From the NCBI GenBank assembly GCA_003222135.1, contig QHUM01000044.1, forward strand, positions 60,416 to 124,415: a stretch of DNA of 64,000 bases, in the 5' to 3' direction. This DNA is from Gemmatimonadota bacterium. GTDB taxonomy: Bacteria; Gemmatimonadota; Gemmatimonadetes; Gemmatimonadales; GWC2-71-9. The notes below the pieces were generated by a model. It was given only the letters and a program-made list of their open reading frames with translations. It searched no databases and had not been told where the DNA came from. The position numbers and the translations under genes are program-made. Shown piece after piece: positions 19,393 through 26,865 of the stretch (within the stretch, counting starts at the first letter, position 1; every line of letters begins with the position of its first letter).

Positions 19393-19926
19393 ATGAGACA
19401 CACATCAGCCATCTCGCTCGTAATCGCCGCGCTGGCCGGGCTGCCCGGACAGGGTGTAGCGCAGCATGCCTTGAAGGACCACCGCTTCTGGGCCGCTCCA
19501 CGGGTGAACGGGCAGCGCGCGACGGTCTGGGTGCTGCCCGGTGCGGCGAGCGCCAACCCCATCCGGCCCAACCTGCGCCTGACGGTGCTCAGCGCGACGC
19601 GACCGACGCTGCCGCGTCTGTCGTGGAGCCAGACCGATGTTGCGCTGGCGAGCGCCTTCACGGTCGCCCTCTTGATCGATGCCGGGCAGACGCGCTCGCT
19701 CGCGCACGGCGGTTGGCACAACTTCCGCGAGACGAATCCCATCCTCGGCTCGCGTCCCACGGTCGGGCAGCTCAATACGTACACGGCGGTCACCGAGCTC
19801 GCCGTGCTGGGCGCGGCGGCTGCGGCGCCTGCGCGCCTGCGGCCCTGGCTGCTCGGCGCCGCGCTCGCGGTCGAGGCGTTCACGATCGCCGGGACGACGC
19901 AGCAGGGCATCGCGATCAGGTTCTGA
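19393..19926 (+). CDS. Small membrane protein with signal peptide, unknown function
   Basis: A 177-aa protein beginning MRHTSAISLVIAALAGLPGQGVAQ, a Sec signal with a likely VAQ cleavage site. Two or three hydrophobic helices follow in the second half (VALASAFTVALLIDAGQT, then TAVTELAVLGAAAAAPA and LLGAALAVEAFTIAGT), with a conserved-looking motif NFRETNPILGSRP between them. This motif pattern resembles DUF5658-type membrane proteins, but I do not place it firmly. The ATG has no Shine-Dalgarno. A near-consensus sigma-54 promoter lies 18-33 bp upstream, suggesting activator-dependent expression. Confidence 0.65.
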   Translation: MRHTSAISLVIAALAGLPGQGVAQHALKDHRFWAAPRVNGQRATVWVLPGAASANPIRPNLRLTVLSATRPTLPRLSWSQTDVALASAFTVALLIDAGQTRSLAHGGWHNFRETNPILGSRPTVGQLNTYTAVTELAVLGAAAAAPARLRPWLLGAALAVEAFTIAGTTQQGIAIRF

Positions 19927-19944
19927 CGCGCCCTGGCGTGCTGT

Positions 19945-20023
19945 CCACACCCTGAAGGTGGGCTCGGCACGGCGTTACCCTTAAGGGTAGTGATTGCCGA
20001 GCCCACGCTTTCAGCGTGGGAAC
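19945..20023. repeat. REP/BIME-like composite palindrome
   Basis: Two REP-type units face each other. The right unit (19996-20023) is GCCGAGCCCACGCTTTCAGCGTGGGAAC; the left unit (19945-19970) is its degenerate inverse ending GGTGGGCTCGGCAC. Between them lies the perfect palindrome TACCCTTAAGGGTA. The same REP core recurs inverted at 39321-39349. The element fills the gap between two plus-strand genes and could stabilise or attenuate the transcript. REP units are usually spread by RAYT transposases, none of which is in the window. Confidence 0.75.
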
Positions 20024-20041
20024 GACCGACAGATCACACCA

Positions 20042-20728
20042 ATGTTCTCGTCACTGGCAGCCGTCAACCGCACCATCATCTCCTGCACCCGCTGCCCGCG
20101 GCTACGCGCCTATTGCCAGCGGGTGGCGCGCGAGAAGAAACGAGAGTTCCGCGACTGGGAGTATTGGGGGAAGCCCGTCCCTGGGTTTGGCGACCCGCGG
20201 GCCCGCCTCCTGATCGTGGGACTGGCCCCTGCGGCCCACGGTGCGAACCGAACCGGGCGGATGTTCACGGGGGACTCGAGCGGCCACTGGCTGTTCGAGG
20301 CGCTGTACCGCTCTGGCTTCGCGAGCCAGCCCACGGCCGTGACGCGCGACGACGGCCTCGCGCTCACCGACTGCTACATCAGCGCCGTGGGGCGGTGCGC
20401 GCCGCCGGGCAACAAACCCTCCCATTCGGAGCTGGAGCGCTGCCGGCCGTACCTCGAGGCTGAGCTGCGCCTGCTGCAACGCCTGCGAGTGGTAGTGACG
20501 CTTGGCCGGATCGCGCACGACGGCTGGCTCAAGGCGGCGGGATGGTGGGCGAAGCTTCTCCCACGCGAGCGGCCCGCGTTCGCACACGGCTCGGTCGCGA
20601 CGCTGCCGGACGGCACGACGCTCCTATCCTCCTACCACCCGAGCCGGCAGAACACGAACACGGGGAAACTGACGCGCCCGATGTGGCACGCGGTGTTTCA
20701 GAAGGCACGAACACTCATCGGGGAGTGA
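20042..20728 (+). CDS. Uracil-DNA glycosylase, family 5 (UDGb) type
   Basis: A 228-aa DNA-repair enzyme. N-terminal cysteines in SCTRCPRLRAYC and GRCAPPGNKP are placed as in the 4Fe-4S UDG families. Motif A is LIVGLAPAAHGANRTGRMF, whose non-acidic GLAPAAHG form is typical of UDGb, and motif B is SSYHPSRQNTNTG. It removes uracil, and often hypoxanthine or xanthine, from DNA, useful in a GC-rich genome prone to cytosine deamination. I start at the ATG at 20042; the longer frame from 19994 is encoded by the REP repeat and is not conserved. The 3' end overlaps the convergent gene by 31 bp. Confidence 0.9.
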   Translation: MFSSLAAVNRTIISCTRCPRLRAYCQRVAREKKREFRDWEYWGKPVPGFGDPRARLLIVGLAPAAHGANRTGRMFTGDSSGHWLFEALYRSGFASQPTAVTRDDGLALTDCYISAVGRCAPPGNKPSHSELERCRPYLEAELRLLQRLRVVVTLGRIAHDGWLKAAGWWAKLLPRERPAFAHGSVATLPDGTTLLSSYHPSRQNTNTGKLTRPMWHAVFQKARTLIGE

Positions 20729-21399
20729 GACGCCGAGACGTGGGGTGTCTTGATGTAGGGCTCCTCTCGCGCAAGCCGCGCGAGGTTGTGTGCTACCCTT
20801 ACGACCAGCATCGACATCATCCCGACGCCGAGCAGCGCCAGCGTCGCGTTGGCGACGCGGTACAGGCCCGGTCCCGGAGCGGTCACCGCGAGCACAGCGT
20901 TCACGGCGATGAGGACGATCCGAATCTCGGTCGGGCCGAACCGGCCATAGGCGAGCCGGAACACGCCGAACACATTTGATTCGAGGTAGACGTTGATCGA
21001 CAGGGCGAGGTAGACGATCACCATCCCCAAGGCCACGCAGGGATTCACATAGAGTGAGAGTGCCACCCCGACGCCGATGACGGCAGTCGAAAACGCGTCG
21101 ACGGCATGGTCGAGATAGTAGCCGTAGCGCGGCCGCTCGGCGCCGCGCACGCGCGCCAGCGTGCCGTCGAGACTGTCACCCAGCCACTGCACGACGAGGC
21201 ACGCGCTCGCGGCCCAGAGCCATCCCGCGCTCGCGCGCGAGAGTGCGTACGCGGCTCCCACCCCGAGCGCGCCGAGCACGCCGAGCGCGGTGAGGTGATC
21301 CGGGGTCACCGCCGCCGGCAGCCGCGCCGCCACCGCGCGCAGCAACCGGCGCTCGGGATCGGCCAGGAGAAACGTCAGCTCGCGCTTGGCCGGAGGCAC
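20698..21399 (-). CDS. CDP-alcohol phosphatidyltransferase family protein
   Basis: About 233 aa from a GTG at 21399 (MPPAKRELTFLLADPERR), overlapping the upstream VTT gene by 25 bp. The signature GDSLDGTLARVRGAERPRYG, followed by YYLDHAVD, contains the Asp/Gly/Ala/Arg pattern DxxDGxxAR...GxxxDxxxD that binds Mg2+ and the CDP-alcohol, with nine rather than eight residues in the central gap. Five or six membrane helices surround it. Such enzymes make phospholipid head groups (for example phosphatidylglycerol phosphate or phosphatidylinositol phosphate); the acceptor cannot be told. It ends convergent to, and overlapping, the UDG gene. Confidence 0.88.
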   Translation of the reverse strand: MPPAKRELTFLLADPERRLLRAVAARLPAAVTPDHLTALGVLGALGVGAAYALSRASAGWLWAASACLVVQWLGDSLDGTLARVRGAERPRYGYYLDHAVDAFSTAVIGVGVALSLYVNPCVALGMVIVYLALSINVYLESNVFGVFRLAYGRFGPTEIRIVLIAVNAVLAVTAPGPGLYRVANATLALLGVGMMSMLVVRVAHNLARLAREEPYIKTPHVSASHSPMSVRAF

Positions 21400-21911
21400 G
21401 GCAGCGTTCTCACTAATGGGATCAACAGCAGAACGAACAGGGCAACCATGAGCCAGCTCGGCAGTCGCACCGCCACGCCGAGCCACGCGAGCAGCGCATA
21501 GCGCGGCACCGAGCGCGCCGCAACCGCGGCGAGATACCGCTCGAGCGGGTAGCCGGTCAGGAAAGCGAACGCCTTGAATGGGAAGAACGGCAGGGGGGTG
21601 AGCCCGGAGAGGGCGATCACGGCGAAGGGAGCGCGAGCGAAGAGCCACGGGAGACCCCGGGCCGCCCTAAAGGACTTCGCCGGCCCGGGGTCAGCCGCGC
21701 GAAACGCTCGACGCGCTGCTGCGCGACGGATCAGGGGCACGAAGATCCGGTGGTCCACCAGCGCGGCGACCACGGTTCCGGCGGTCGCGATGAGCGTGGT
21801 CGGCCACACGCCGAGCCGCGCGCCGTACCAGATGACGGCAGGCTCGTGCGGCAGCACTGCGAGCGCAACGTTCGAGAGAAAGGCGTAGCCGAACAGGGTG
21901 ACCGCTTGCAT
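21375..21911 (-). CDS. VTT-domain (DedA/SNARE-associated-like) membrane protein
   Basis: A 178-aa polytopic membrane protein. It has the re-entrant helix pattern of VTT proteins: PHEPAVIWYGARLGVWPTTLIATAGTVVAA near the start, RAPFAVIALSGLTPLPFFPFKAFAFLTGYP in the centre, and a final LPSWLMVALFVLLLIPLV. Related proteins act as phospholipid scramblases or transporters, and its neighbour is a phospholipid head-group transferase, so a role in envelope lipid handling is reasonable inference. It is shorter than classical DedA (about 220 aa). Confidence 0.8.
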   Translation of the reverse strand: MQAVTLFGYAFLSNVALAVLPHEPAVIWYGARLGVWPTTLIATAGTVVAALVDHRIFVPLIRRAAARRAFRAADPGPAKSFRAARGLPWLFARAPFAVIALSGLTPLPFFPFKAFAFLTGYPLERYLAAVAARSVPRYALLAWLGVAVRLPSWLMVALFVLLLIPLVRTLPCLRPSAS

Positions 21912-21946
21912 GGGGCGTACGCTCGCCCGGCGGTCTCAAGCCGATT

Positions 21947-22540
21947 TCAAGTCCCGGGGAGCCGGGTACGCTCGACCGGCCGGCGACGGAGTGGCCGGAC
22001 GCCCGGCGCGAGCCCGCACGCCGGGCCGTCGATCGACAGCTTGACGTCACCCAAGGGAAGCGTGCTGCCCTCGTTGTAGTGGAGTGTGAGGACGACGTCG
22101 TGCTCGCCATGGGCCGGCGGGTCGCTCTGCCCGACGACGATCACGAAGCGGTGCCGGCTCTCCGGGTCCACGAGCTGCGAGAGGGTCAGGGTGTCGTGCG
22201 CCTCGGCGTGCGCCCCGTCCACGAGCAAATCGTAGTCCCAATTGGCGGGTCCGCCCGAGCAATCACCTGTCCGTGCTCGATGGAGTCGGGTGGTGACCTG
22301 CACGTCGAGCGTGGCCAGAAAGCTGGTCGACGGGGCCGGGTTGCGCAGCGTGATCTCGAGCGCGGGAAAGCCTGCCGTGTCGGCAATCGTGCGGATCGAT
22401 TCGAGCTCGAGCGCCTGCCGGCGCACCCGCCACGAGCCGGCGGCGACCGGGGCGAACCGCACGAGCACCACAGCGGCCGCTAGACAGACGATCCCAACGA
22501 TGGCGCGGCGCGCCGGGGACAAGGTATTCAGGTCCACCAC
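21947..22540 (-). CDS. Membrane-anchored exported protein, unknown function
   Basis: About 197 aa from a GTG pair at 22540/22537 inside the last codons of the deacetylase gene. The open frame continues further upstream, but only antisense-like sequence is there. One hydrophobic segment (AIVGIVCLAAAVVLVRFAPVAAG) precedes a beta-rich domain (LEITLRNPAPSTSFLATLDVQVTTR, DYDLLVDGAHAEAHDTLTL, HDVVLTLHYNEGSTLPLGDVKLSIDG). No catalytic motif is visible. It is coupled to the polysaccharide deacetylase and glycosyltransferase genes, so envelope polysaccharide context is likely, but function is unknown. Confidence 0.7.
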   Translation of the reverse strand: MVDLNTLSPARRAIVGIVCLAAAVVLVRFAPVAAGSWRVRRQALELESIRTIADTAGFPALEITLRNPAPSTSFLATLDVQVTTRLHRARTGDCSGGPANWDYDLLVDGAHAEAHDTLTLSQLVDPESRHRFVIVVGQSDPPAHGEHDVVLTLHYNEGSTLPLGDVKLSIDGPACGLAPGVRPLRRRPVERTRLPGT

Positions 22541-23250
22541 AGCCAGCGGAGCTGCCACAACGTCCAGCGCAGCGCGGGCACTCGGGTGCTGGTGTCGATG
22601 CGGAGCCGAGTGAGTCGCAACGGGTCGGTGGTGCGAGAGTTGAGGCGCCGCCGCGCGATTACCGCGGCCTCGTAGCCCGCCTCGCGTGCCAGGGCGCGCA
22701 CCGCGGGGTTTTGCTTGCCGTAGGGATAGCACAGCACCCGTACGGGCTCGCCGAGCAGCTGCTGGAGGGCGGCGCGGGAGTCGCGCAGCTCCACCAGGGC
22801 GCGTTGGGGCGGCAGCGCCGTGAGGGCCGGGTGGGTGCGGGTGTGCGATCCGAATTCGATGCGCCCCGCCCGCAGCGCGGCGATTGCGGCGGCGTCGAGC
22901 AGGGGCTCCTGAATCTCCTCGGCGTCCCAGGCGTTCGTCTTGCCGATCAGGTCCGAGACCAGAAACACGGTGGCGGTCGCGCCGTGGCGCTTGAGCAGCG
23001 GCCACGCGACCTCGTACGTGGACCGGTAGCCGTCGTCGAACGTGAGGATGATCGGCCAGCGCGGGAGCGTCCCCTCGCCGCGCCGGTAGGCGAGCCAGTC
23101 GGCGAAGGAAATCGTCTCATAGCCCCAGCGTTTCAAGGCCGCGAGCTGGGCGTCGAACTGCTCGGGGAGCACGTAGTTGCGATGGTAGCGCGCGCCCGGA
23201 GGCGGAGGAAGCCGATCGATCTTGTGATACATCAGAATCGGCAGCCTCAT
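22528..23250 (-). CDS. Polysaccharide deacetylase (NodB homology, carbohydrate esterase 4)
   Basis: A 240-aa NodB-domain protein. MYHKIDRLPPP at the N-terminus, ILTFDDGYRSTYEV (the metal-binding Asp pair of motif 1), FGSHTRTHPAL (motif 2 with HxxxH), and CYPYGKQNPAVRALAREAGYEAA (motif 3) are in the right order. It would remove N- or O-acetyl groups from a cell-surface glycan. No signal peptide is seen, as with deacetylases acting on lipid-linked intermediates or exported by other means. The start overlaps the glycosyltransferase stop (ATGA), and the two probably act on the same glycan. Confidence 0.9.
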   Translation of the reverse strand: MRLPILMYHKIDRLPPPPGARYHRNYVLPEQFDAQLAALKRWGYETISFADWLAYRRGEGTLPRWPIILTFDDGYRSTYEVAWPLLKRHGATATVFLVSDLIGKTNAWDAEEIQEPLLDAAAIAALRAGRIEFGSHTRTHPALTALPPQRALVELRDSRAALQQLLGEPVRVLCYPYGKQNPAVRALAREAGYEAAVIARRRLNSRTTDPLRLTRLRIDTSTRVPALRWTLWQLRWLWWT

Positions 23251-24011
23251 CTGGGGCGGGGCGTCGGCTCCGCTCGCTCGAGCTCCCAGAGATAAGCGTA
23301 CTTGAGGAAGCCGGCGCAGGCGGTGAGCAGCGACGTCACCAGTCCGAAACTCCCGTCGCGCCAGCTGCCGTACAGGACGTAGTCGCGCACGAACCGCCAG
23401 GCCGGGCGGCCGAGCAGGTCCCAGGCGGTCGCGTGGCGGCCGCGCGCGTGCAGCTCCTGGGCGCCCCAGCGGGCATACACGATCATCTTCTCGAGGTGGT
23501 GCGTTAAGTCCCGGTACGGCACGTGCTGGATCGGGGCGCGCAGCGCTCCCACATCCTGCACCGCTTCGAGATGCTCGTGGACGCGATCTTCCGAAAAGCG
23601 GCGGTCCCGGCGGAACAACCGGACGTGCCAGTCACGGCCCCAACGGCCACGCTTGCGCTCCCGTCCCAGGAAGTAGTTCTCGCACCGCACGCGGTACGCT
23701 TCGTGGGCCGGCGCGGCGAGCACGCGGGCGAGCTCCTCGCGCAGCGCGGCAGTCACGCGCTCGTCCGCGTCGAGCGCCAGCACCCATTCGTTTCGGGCGC
23801 GCGCGATCGCGGCATTGCGCTGGGCCCCGATGCTCGTGCCTCGCACATCGATCACCACGGCACCGCCGCGGCGGGCGAGCTCGGCCGTCCGGTCGGTCGA
23901 GCCGCCGTCGGCGACGATGATTTCTTCCGCCCAGCGCAGCGCCTCGAGCGCCGCCCCGATCTGGCCCTCCTCGTTCAGCGTCGGAATGACGACGGTCAGC
24001 GGGACCGACAT
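23247..24011 (-). CDS. Glycosyltransferase family 2 (WaaE/KdtX type)
   Basis: A 254-aa GT-A fold enzyme from the ATG at 24011 (MSVPLTVVIPTLNEEGQ); a longer ATG at 24053 lacks homology. VIPTLNEE and IIVADGGSTDRT form the nucleotide-sugar site and LALDADERV the metal-binding DxD. The later segment FLGRERKRGRWGRDWHVRLFRR with DRVHEHL is typical of the WaaE-like branch that adds glucose to LPS inner core or builds other envelope glycans. The hydrophobic C-terminus (FGLVTSLLTACAGFLKYAYLWE) may attach it to the membrane. It is first in a coupled cluster with the deacetylase. Confidence 0.88.
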   Translation of the reverse strand: MSVPLTVVIPTLNEEGQIGAALEALRWAEEIIVADGGSTDRTAELARRGGAVVIDVRGTSIGAQRNAAIARARNEWVLALDADERVTAALREELARVLAAPAHEAYRVRCENYFLGRERKRGRWGRDWHVRLFRRDRRFSEDRVHEHLEAVQDVGALRAPIQHVPYRDLTHHLEKMIVYARWGAQELHARGRHATAWDLLGRPAWRFVRDYVLYGSWRDGSFGLVTSLLTACAGFLKYAYLWELERAEPTPRPR

Positions 24012-24094
24012 GACCACACCTGCCTTCCTCGCGCGGTTTGAGAAGCGGAACAATACGTGGCGCGGGGGCGCCGGTCTATCGGTGGGATCGGGGG

Positions 24095-24126
24095 CTAGCG
24101 CCGGGCGAGCCCGGGCGTCAAGCTAG
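24095..24126 (-). terminator. Nested stem-loop at the end of a short gene
   Basis: An inner stem (GCCGGGC/GCCCGGG) is enclosed by outer arms CTAGC/GCTAG. On the minus strand the outer arm contains the TAG stop of the zinc-ribbon gene. It lacks a T-tract but is a strong GC hairpin placed between two minus-strand genes. Confidence 0.35.
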
Positions 24127-24482
24127 GCGAGGTAGTGATCCAGCGACCAGGCGATCTCGAACTCACCGCCGCAGCCCGTGCAACGCATGCTGGGAACACG
24201 GCGACCGAGCGGTGCGCGCGCGCAGCAATTGGGACAGACCGCGTAGATGTTGCCCCAGCTGAGGGGCATATCGACGGTGTCACGCGGGCGCGGGACCACC
24301 GACCAGACCTGCGGCCGGGTCGGCACGACCTGCAGCAGATCGAGCGGCACCGTCATAGAGCGGTGGTTCACGTCGAGCAGCGCCACGCCATGTGTGAGTT
24401 GCACGACCTGGTACCACGCGCCGCGCCGCAGCGGGTAGCTGACGCCGGTCTTGAGCCGGGCCCATTGAGGGACCTCTGGCAT
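24123..24482 (-). CDS. Small zinc-ribbon protein, unknown function
   Basis: A 119-aa cytoplasmic protein. The first 70 residues look like a small beta-barrel (GAWYQVVQLTHGVALLDVNHRSMTVPLDLLQVV), and the C-terminus is a two-knuckle zinc ribbon with CPNCCARAPLG and MRCTGCGGEFEI. A GGAG lies 9-13 bases before the ATG. Such ribbons bind nucleic acid or protein, but no specific family is recognised. It is separated from the glycosyltransferase gene by about 110 bp containing a stem-loop. Confidence 0.7.
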   Translation of the reverse strand: MPEVPQWARLKTGVSYPLRRGAWYQVVQLTHGVALLDVNHRSMTVPLDLLQVVPTRPQVWSVVPRPRDTVDMPLSWGNIYAVCPNCCARAPLGRRVPSMRCTGCGGEFEIAWSLDHYLA

Positions 24483-24573
24483 ATCGCTAGCTCCGGCTAT
24501 CGCTGGGGGCGCACGGTCTACGTATGGGAACCGAACGCCTGGAAGTCAAGAGATCGGTTGAGGTGGCATTAGT

Positions 24574-24592
24574 TAATGGTCTATCACCATTA
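24574..24592. promoter_or_regulatory. Operator-like inverted repeat upstream of the PQQ dehydrogenase
   Basis: TAATGGT (24574-24580) and ACCATTA (24586-24592) are perfect 7-bp arms around five bases in the most AT-rich stretch of the region. A -10-like TACACT overlaps the right arm at 24591-24596, 14 bp before the earliest in-frame GTG, so a bound protein would block the polymerase. Confidence 0.4.
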
Positions 24593-24615
24593 CACTTAAT
24601 TCTACGGTGCTGCTC

Positions 24616-26727
24616 ATGAAATTCCCCGACTTCGTAGCTCTCCTCGCCGTCGCCACCTTGCCCGGGGTGGTCTCGACGCTCGGTGCCCAGGAGTGGGCCG
24701 TGTACGGAGGTGGGCCGGAGAGCATCCGCTACTCGTCCCTCACGCAGATCAACCGCGCCAACGTGCAGCGCCTCCAGGCGGCGTGGACGTTCGACGCCAG
24801 CGACGGGACCGTGGGCACGGAGCTGGAGGTCAATCCCATCGTGGTCCACGGGGTGCTGTACGCCACGACCGCCAGTCTCAACGTGGTGGCGCTCAACGCC
24901 GCGACGGGGGAGCTGGTGTGGCGCTTCGACCCGTACAGCGGCCGGCACGTGCGCGGCGGAGGGGGACGGATTCGCGGTGTCGCGTATTGGGGGGACGGCC
25001 AGGACCAGCGAATCTTCGTCGGCGTGCAACAGTTTCTCTACGCGCTGGACGCGAAGACGGGGCGCCCCATCGGCACGTTCGGGCGGGGCGGACGTATCGA
25101 CATGCGGGACGACCTGCGGCCGGGCGAAAAGCTGATGATCTCGCTCGGGACGCCGGGCATCGTCTACAAGGATCTGCTCATCCTCGGCAGCCGCACGGCT
25201 GAAAGTCTGCCGACGCCGCCCGGCGACGTGCGGGCGTACGACGTTAGAACCGGGGCGTTGCGCTGGACCTTCCACACCGTTCCGCGACCCGGCGAGCTCG
25301 GGTACGAGACCTGGCCGAAGGACGCGTGGACGTATACGGGCGCGGCGAACAATTGGACGGGGATGTCGCTCGACGTGCAACGCGGCCTGGTGTTCGTGCC
25401 CACGGGCTCGGCGGCCGACGACTATTACGGCGCCAACCGCGTAGGGGACGACCTGTACGGCGATGCGCTCATCGCTCTCAAAGCGGAGACGGGCGAGCGC
25501 GTGTGGCATTTCCAGTTCGTCCGGCACGACATCTGGGATCGGGATCTGCCGGCGCCCGCGAATCTCGTCAGCTTGCGTCGCGACGGCCGCCAGATCGACG
25601 CCGTCGCGCAGATCACCAAATCGGGCCACGTGTTCGTGTTCGAGCGCGAAACCGGCAAGCCGCTGTTTCCGATCCAATACCGCAAGTACCCGCCGTCGGA
25701 CGTCGAGGGTGAGGTGGCCGCCGACTCTCAGCCGCTCCCACTCGTCCCAGAGCCGTTCGCGCGCCAGCGAGTGACGGAGGACATGCTCACCGATCGCACG
25801 CCCGAGGCCCATCGCGCGGCGTTGGAGCGATTCCGCGCAGTGCGGAGCGGCGGTCAGTTCGTCCCGGCAAGCCTGCAAGGCACGATCGTGTTCCCCGGCT
25901 TGGACGGCGGAGGGGAATGGGGCGGCGCGGCCTTCGATCCCGCGACGTCGGTGCTGTATGTCAACGCGAACGAGATGGCGTGGATCGTGAGCCTGGTGCA
26001 GCGCCCTCCGCCGGCGGCGACGATGAGCGGCCAAGAGCTGTACGCGACGCATTGCGCGAGCTGTCACGGGGCGGACCGGAAGGGGACACCACCGGCCTTC
26101 CCGTCGTTGCGAGATCTGACGGACCGACTCACTACCCCTGAGATCCATGCAGTCCTCTCGGACGGGAGCGGGCGGATGCCGGGGTTCGCACGGTTGGGCT
26201 CCGAGGCCCTGTCGGCCATCCAGCGCTACATCCTCACGGGCGAGGAGGCGCAGACGGGAGTGGCCACGAAGGGGGACTCGCCGATCGACCAGAAGTACCG
26301 CGTCCAGTACACGAAATTCCTCGACCCCGATGGCTATCCGGCACTGCAACCGCCCTGGGGAACGCTCAGCGCGATCGATCTCAATACGGGCAAGTATCGC
26401 TGGAAGATCCCATTGGGCGAGTATCGCGAGCTGGCGGCCCAGGGAATGACGAACACGGGATGCGAGAACTACGGCGGTCCGGTGGTCACGGCGGGCGGCT
26501 TGCTATTCATCGGGGCGACGAACTATGACGGCAAGTTCCGCGCGTTCGACAAGGCGACCGGCGCGCTGCTGTGGGAGACCACGCTCCCGGCGCCAGGGAA
26601 CGCGACGCCCGCGACGTACGCGGTCAACGGGCGGCAGTTCGTGGTGATCGCGGCCAGTAGCGGCAAGTCGAGGGCGCAGCAGGTACCGGCGAGCTACGTC
26701 GCCTTTGCACTCCCCGTCGGGCAGTGA
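24616..26727 (+). CDS. PQQ-dependent dehydrogenase with internal cytochrome c segment
   Basis: A quinoprotein of about 703 aa with a Sec signal ([20 protein letters not shown]). Propeller-blade motifs recur, such as [27 protein letters not shown] and [18 protein letters not shown], and [12 protein letters not shown] fits the PQQ pocket. An inserted cytochrome c lies between propeller segments, with haem motif CASCH at residues 480-484 and a likely Met ligand in GRMPGF; propeller sequence then resumes ([18 protein letters not shown]). Thus substrate oxidation by PQQ and electron exit through haem c are in one chain in the periplasm. Closest relatives are sugar dehydrogenases; the substrate is unknown. 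A GTG at 24607 is an alternative start. No PQQ synthesis gene is present. Confidence 0.9.
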   Translation: MKFPDFVALLAVATLPGVVSTLGAQEWAVYGGGPESIRYSSLTQINRANVQRLQAAWTFDASDGTVGTELEVNPIVVHGVLYATTASLNVVALNAATGELVWRFDPYSGRHVRGGGGRIRGVAYWGDGQDQRIFVGVQQFLYALDAKTGRPIGTFGRGGRIDMRDDLRPGEKLMISLGTPGIVYKDLLILGSRTAESLPTPPGDVRAYDVRTGALRWTFHTVPRPGELGYETWPKDAWTYTGAANNWTGMSLDVQRGLVFVPTGSAADDYYGANRVGDDLYGDALIALKAETGERVWHFQFVRHDIWDRDLPAPANLVSLRRDGRQIDAVAQITKSGHVFVFERETGKPLFPIQYRKYPPSDVEGEVAADSQPLPLVPEPFARQRVTEDMLTDRTPEAHRAALERFRAVRSGGQFVPASLQGTIVFPGLDGGGEWGGAAFDPATSVLYVNANEMAWIVSLVQRPPPAATMSGQELYATHCASCHGADRKGTPPAFPSLRDLTDRLTTPEIHAVLSDGSGRMPGFARLGSEALSAIQRYILTGEEAQTGVATKGDSPIDQKYRVQYTKFLDPDGYPALQPPWGTLSAIDLNTGKYRWKIPLGEYRELAAQGMTNTGCENYGGPVVTAGGLLFIGATNYDGKFRAFDKATGALLWETTLPAPGNATPATYAVNGRQFVVIAASSGKSRAQQVPASYVAFALPVGQ

Positions 26728-26747
26728 GGCGTAGCCGTTGCTGCCCA

Positions 26748-26763
26748 GCCACAGTTCTGTGGC
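26748..26763 (+). terminator. Short perfect hairpin after the PQQ dehydrogenase
   Basis: GCCACAG-TT-CTGTGGC is a 7-bp perfect inverted repeat with a 2-nt centre, 21 bp after the dehydrogenase stop. The tiny loop would force opening of the top pairs, and no T-run follows, so terminator function is only possible. Confidence 0.3.
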
Positions 26764-26865
26764 CCGTGCGCTCTCGGAGCAACCAGAGCCGTCTCGTCGC
26801 CGCACGGCATGAGGGTTGCGCAGAGCTTTGACGGCTTGGGACTCGGGAACACGGAGGAGGGCACC

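Noticed and set aside
16589..20041. Integrated island next to tRNA-Ser
   Set aside because: No integrase, no duplicated tRNA 3' end, and the accessory genes lie on the 5' side of the tRNA, whereas integrases normally target the 3' end.
24487..26349. 620-aa minus-strand open frame
   Set aside because: Antisense shadow of the PQQ dehydrogenase, whose signal peptide, propeller motifs and haem site are clear.
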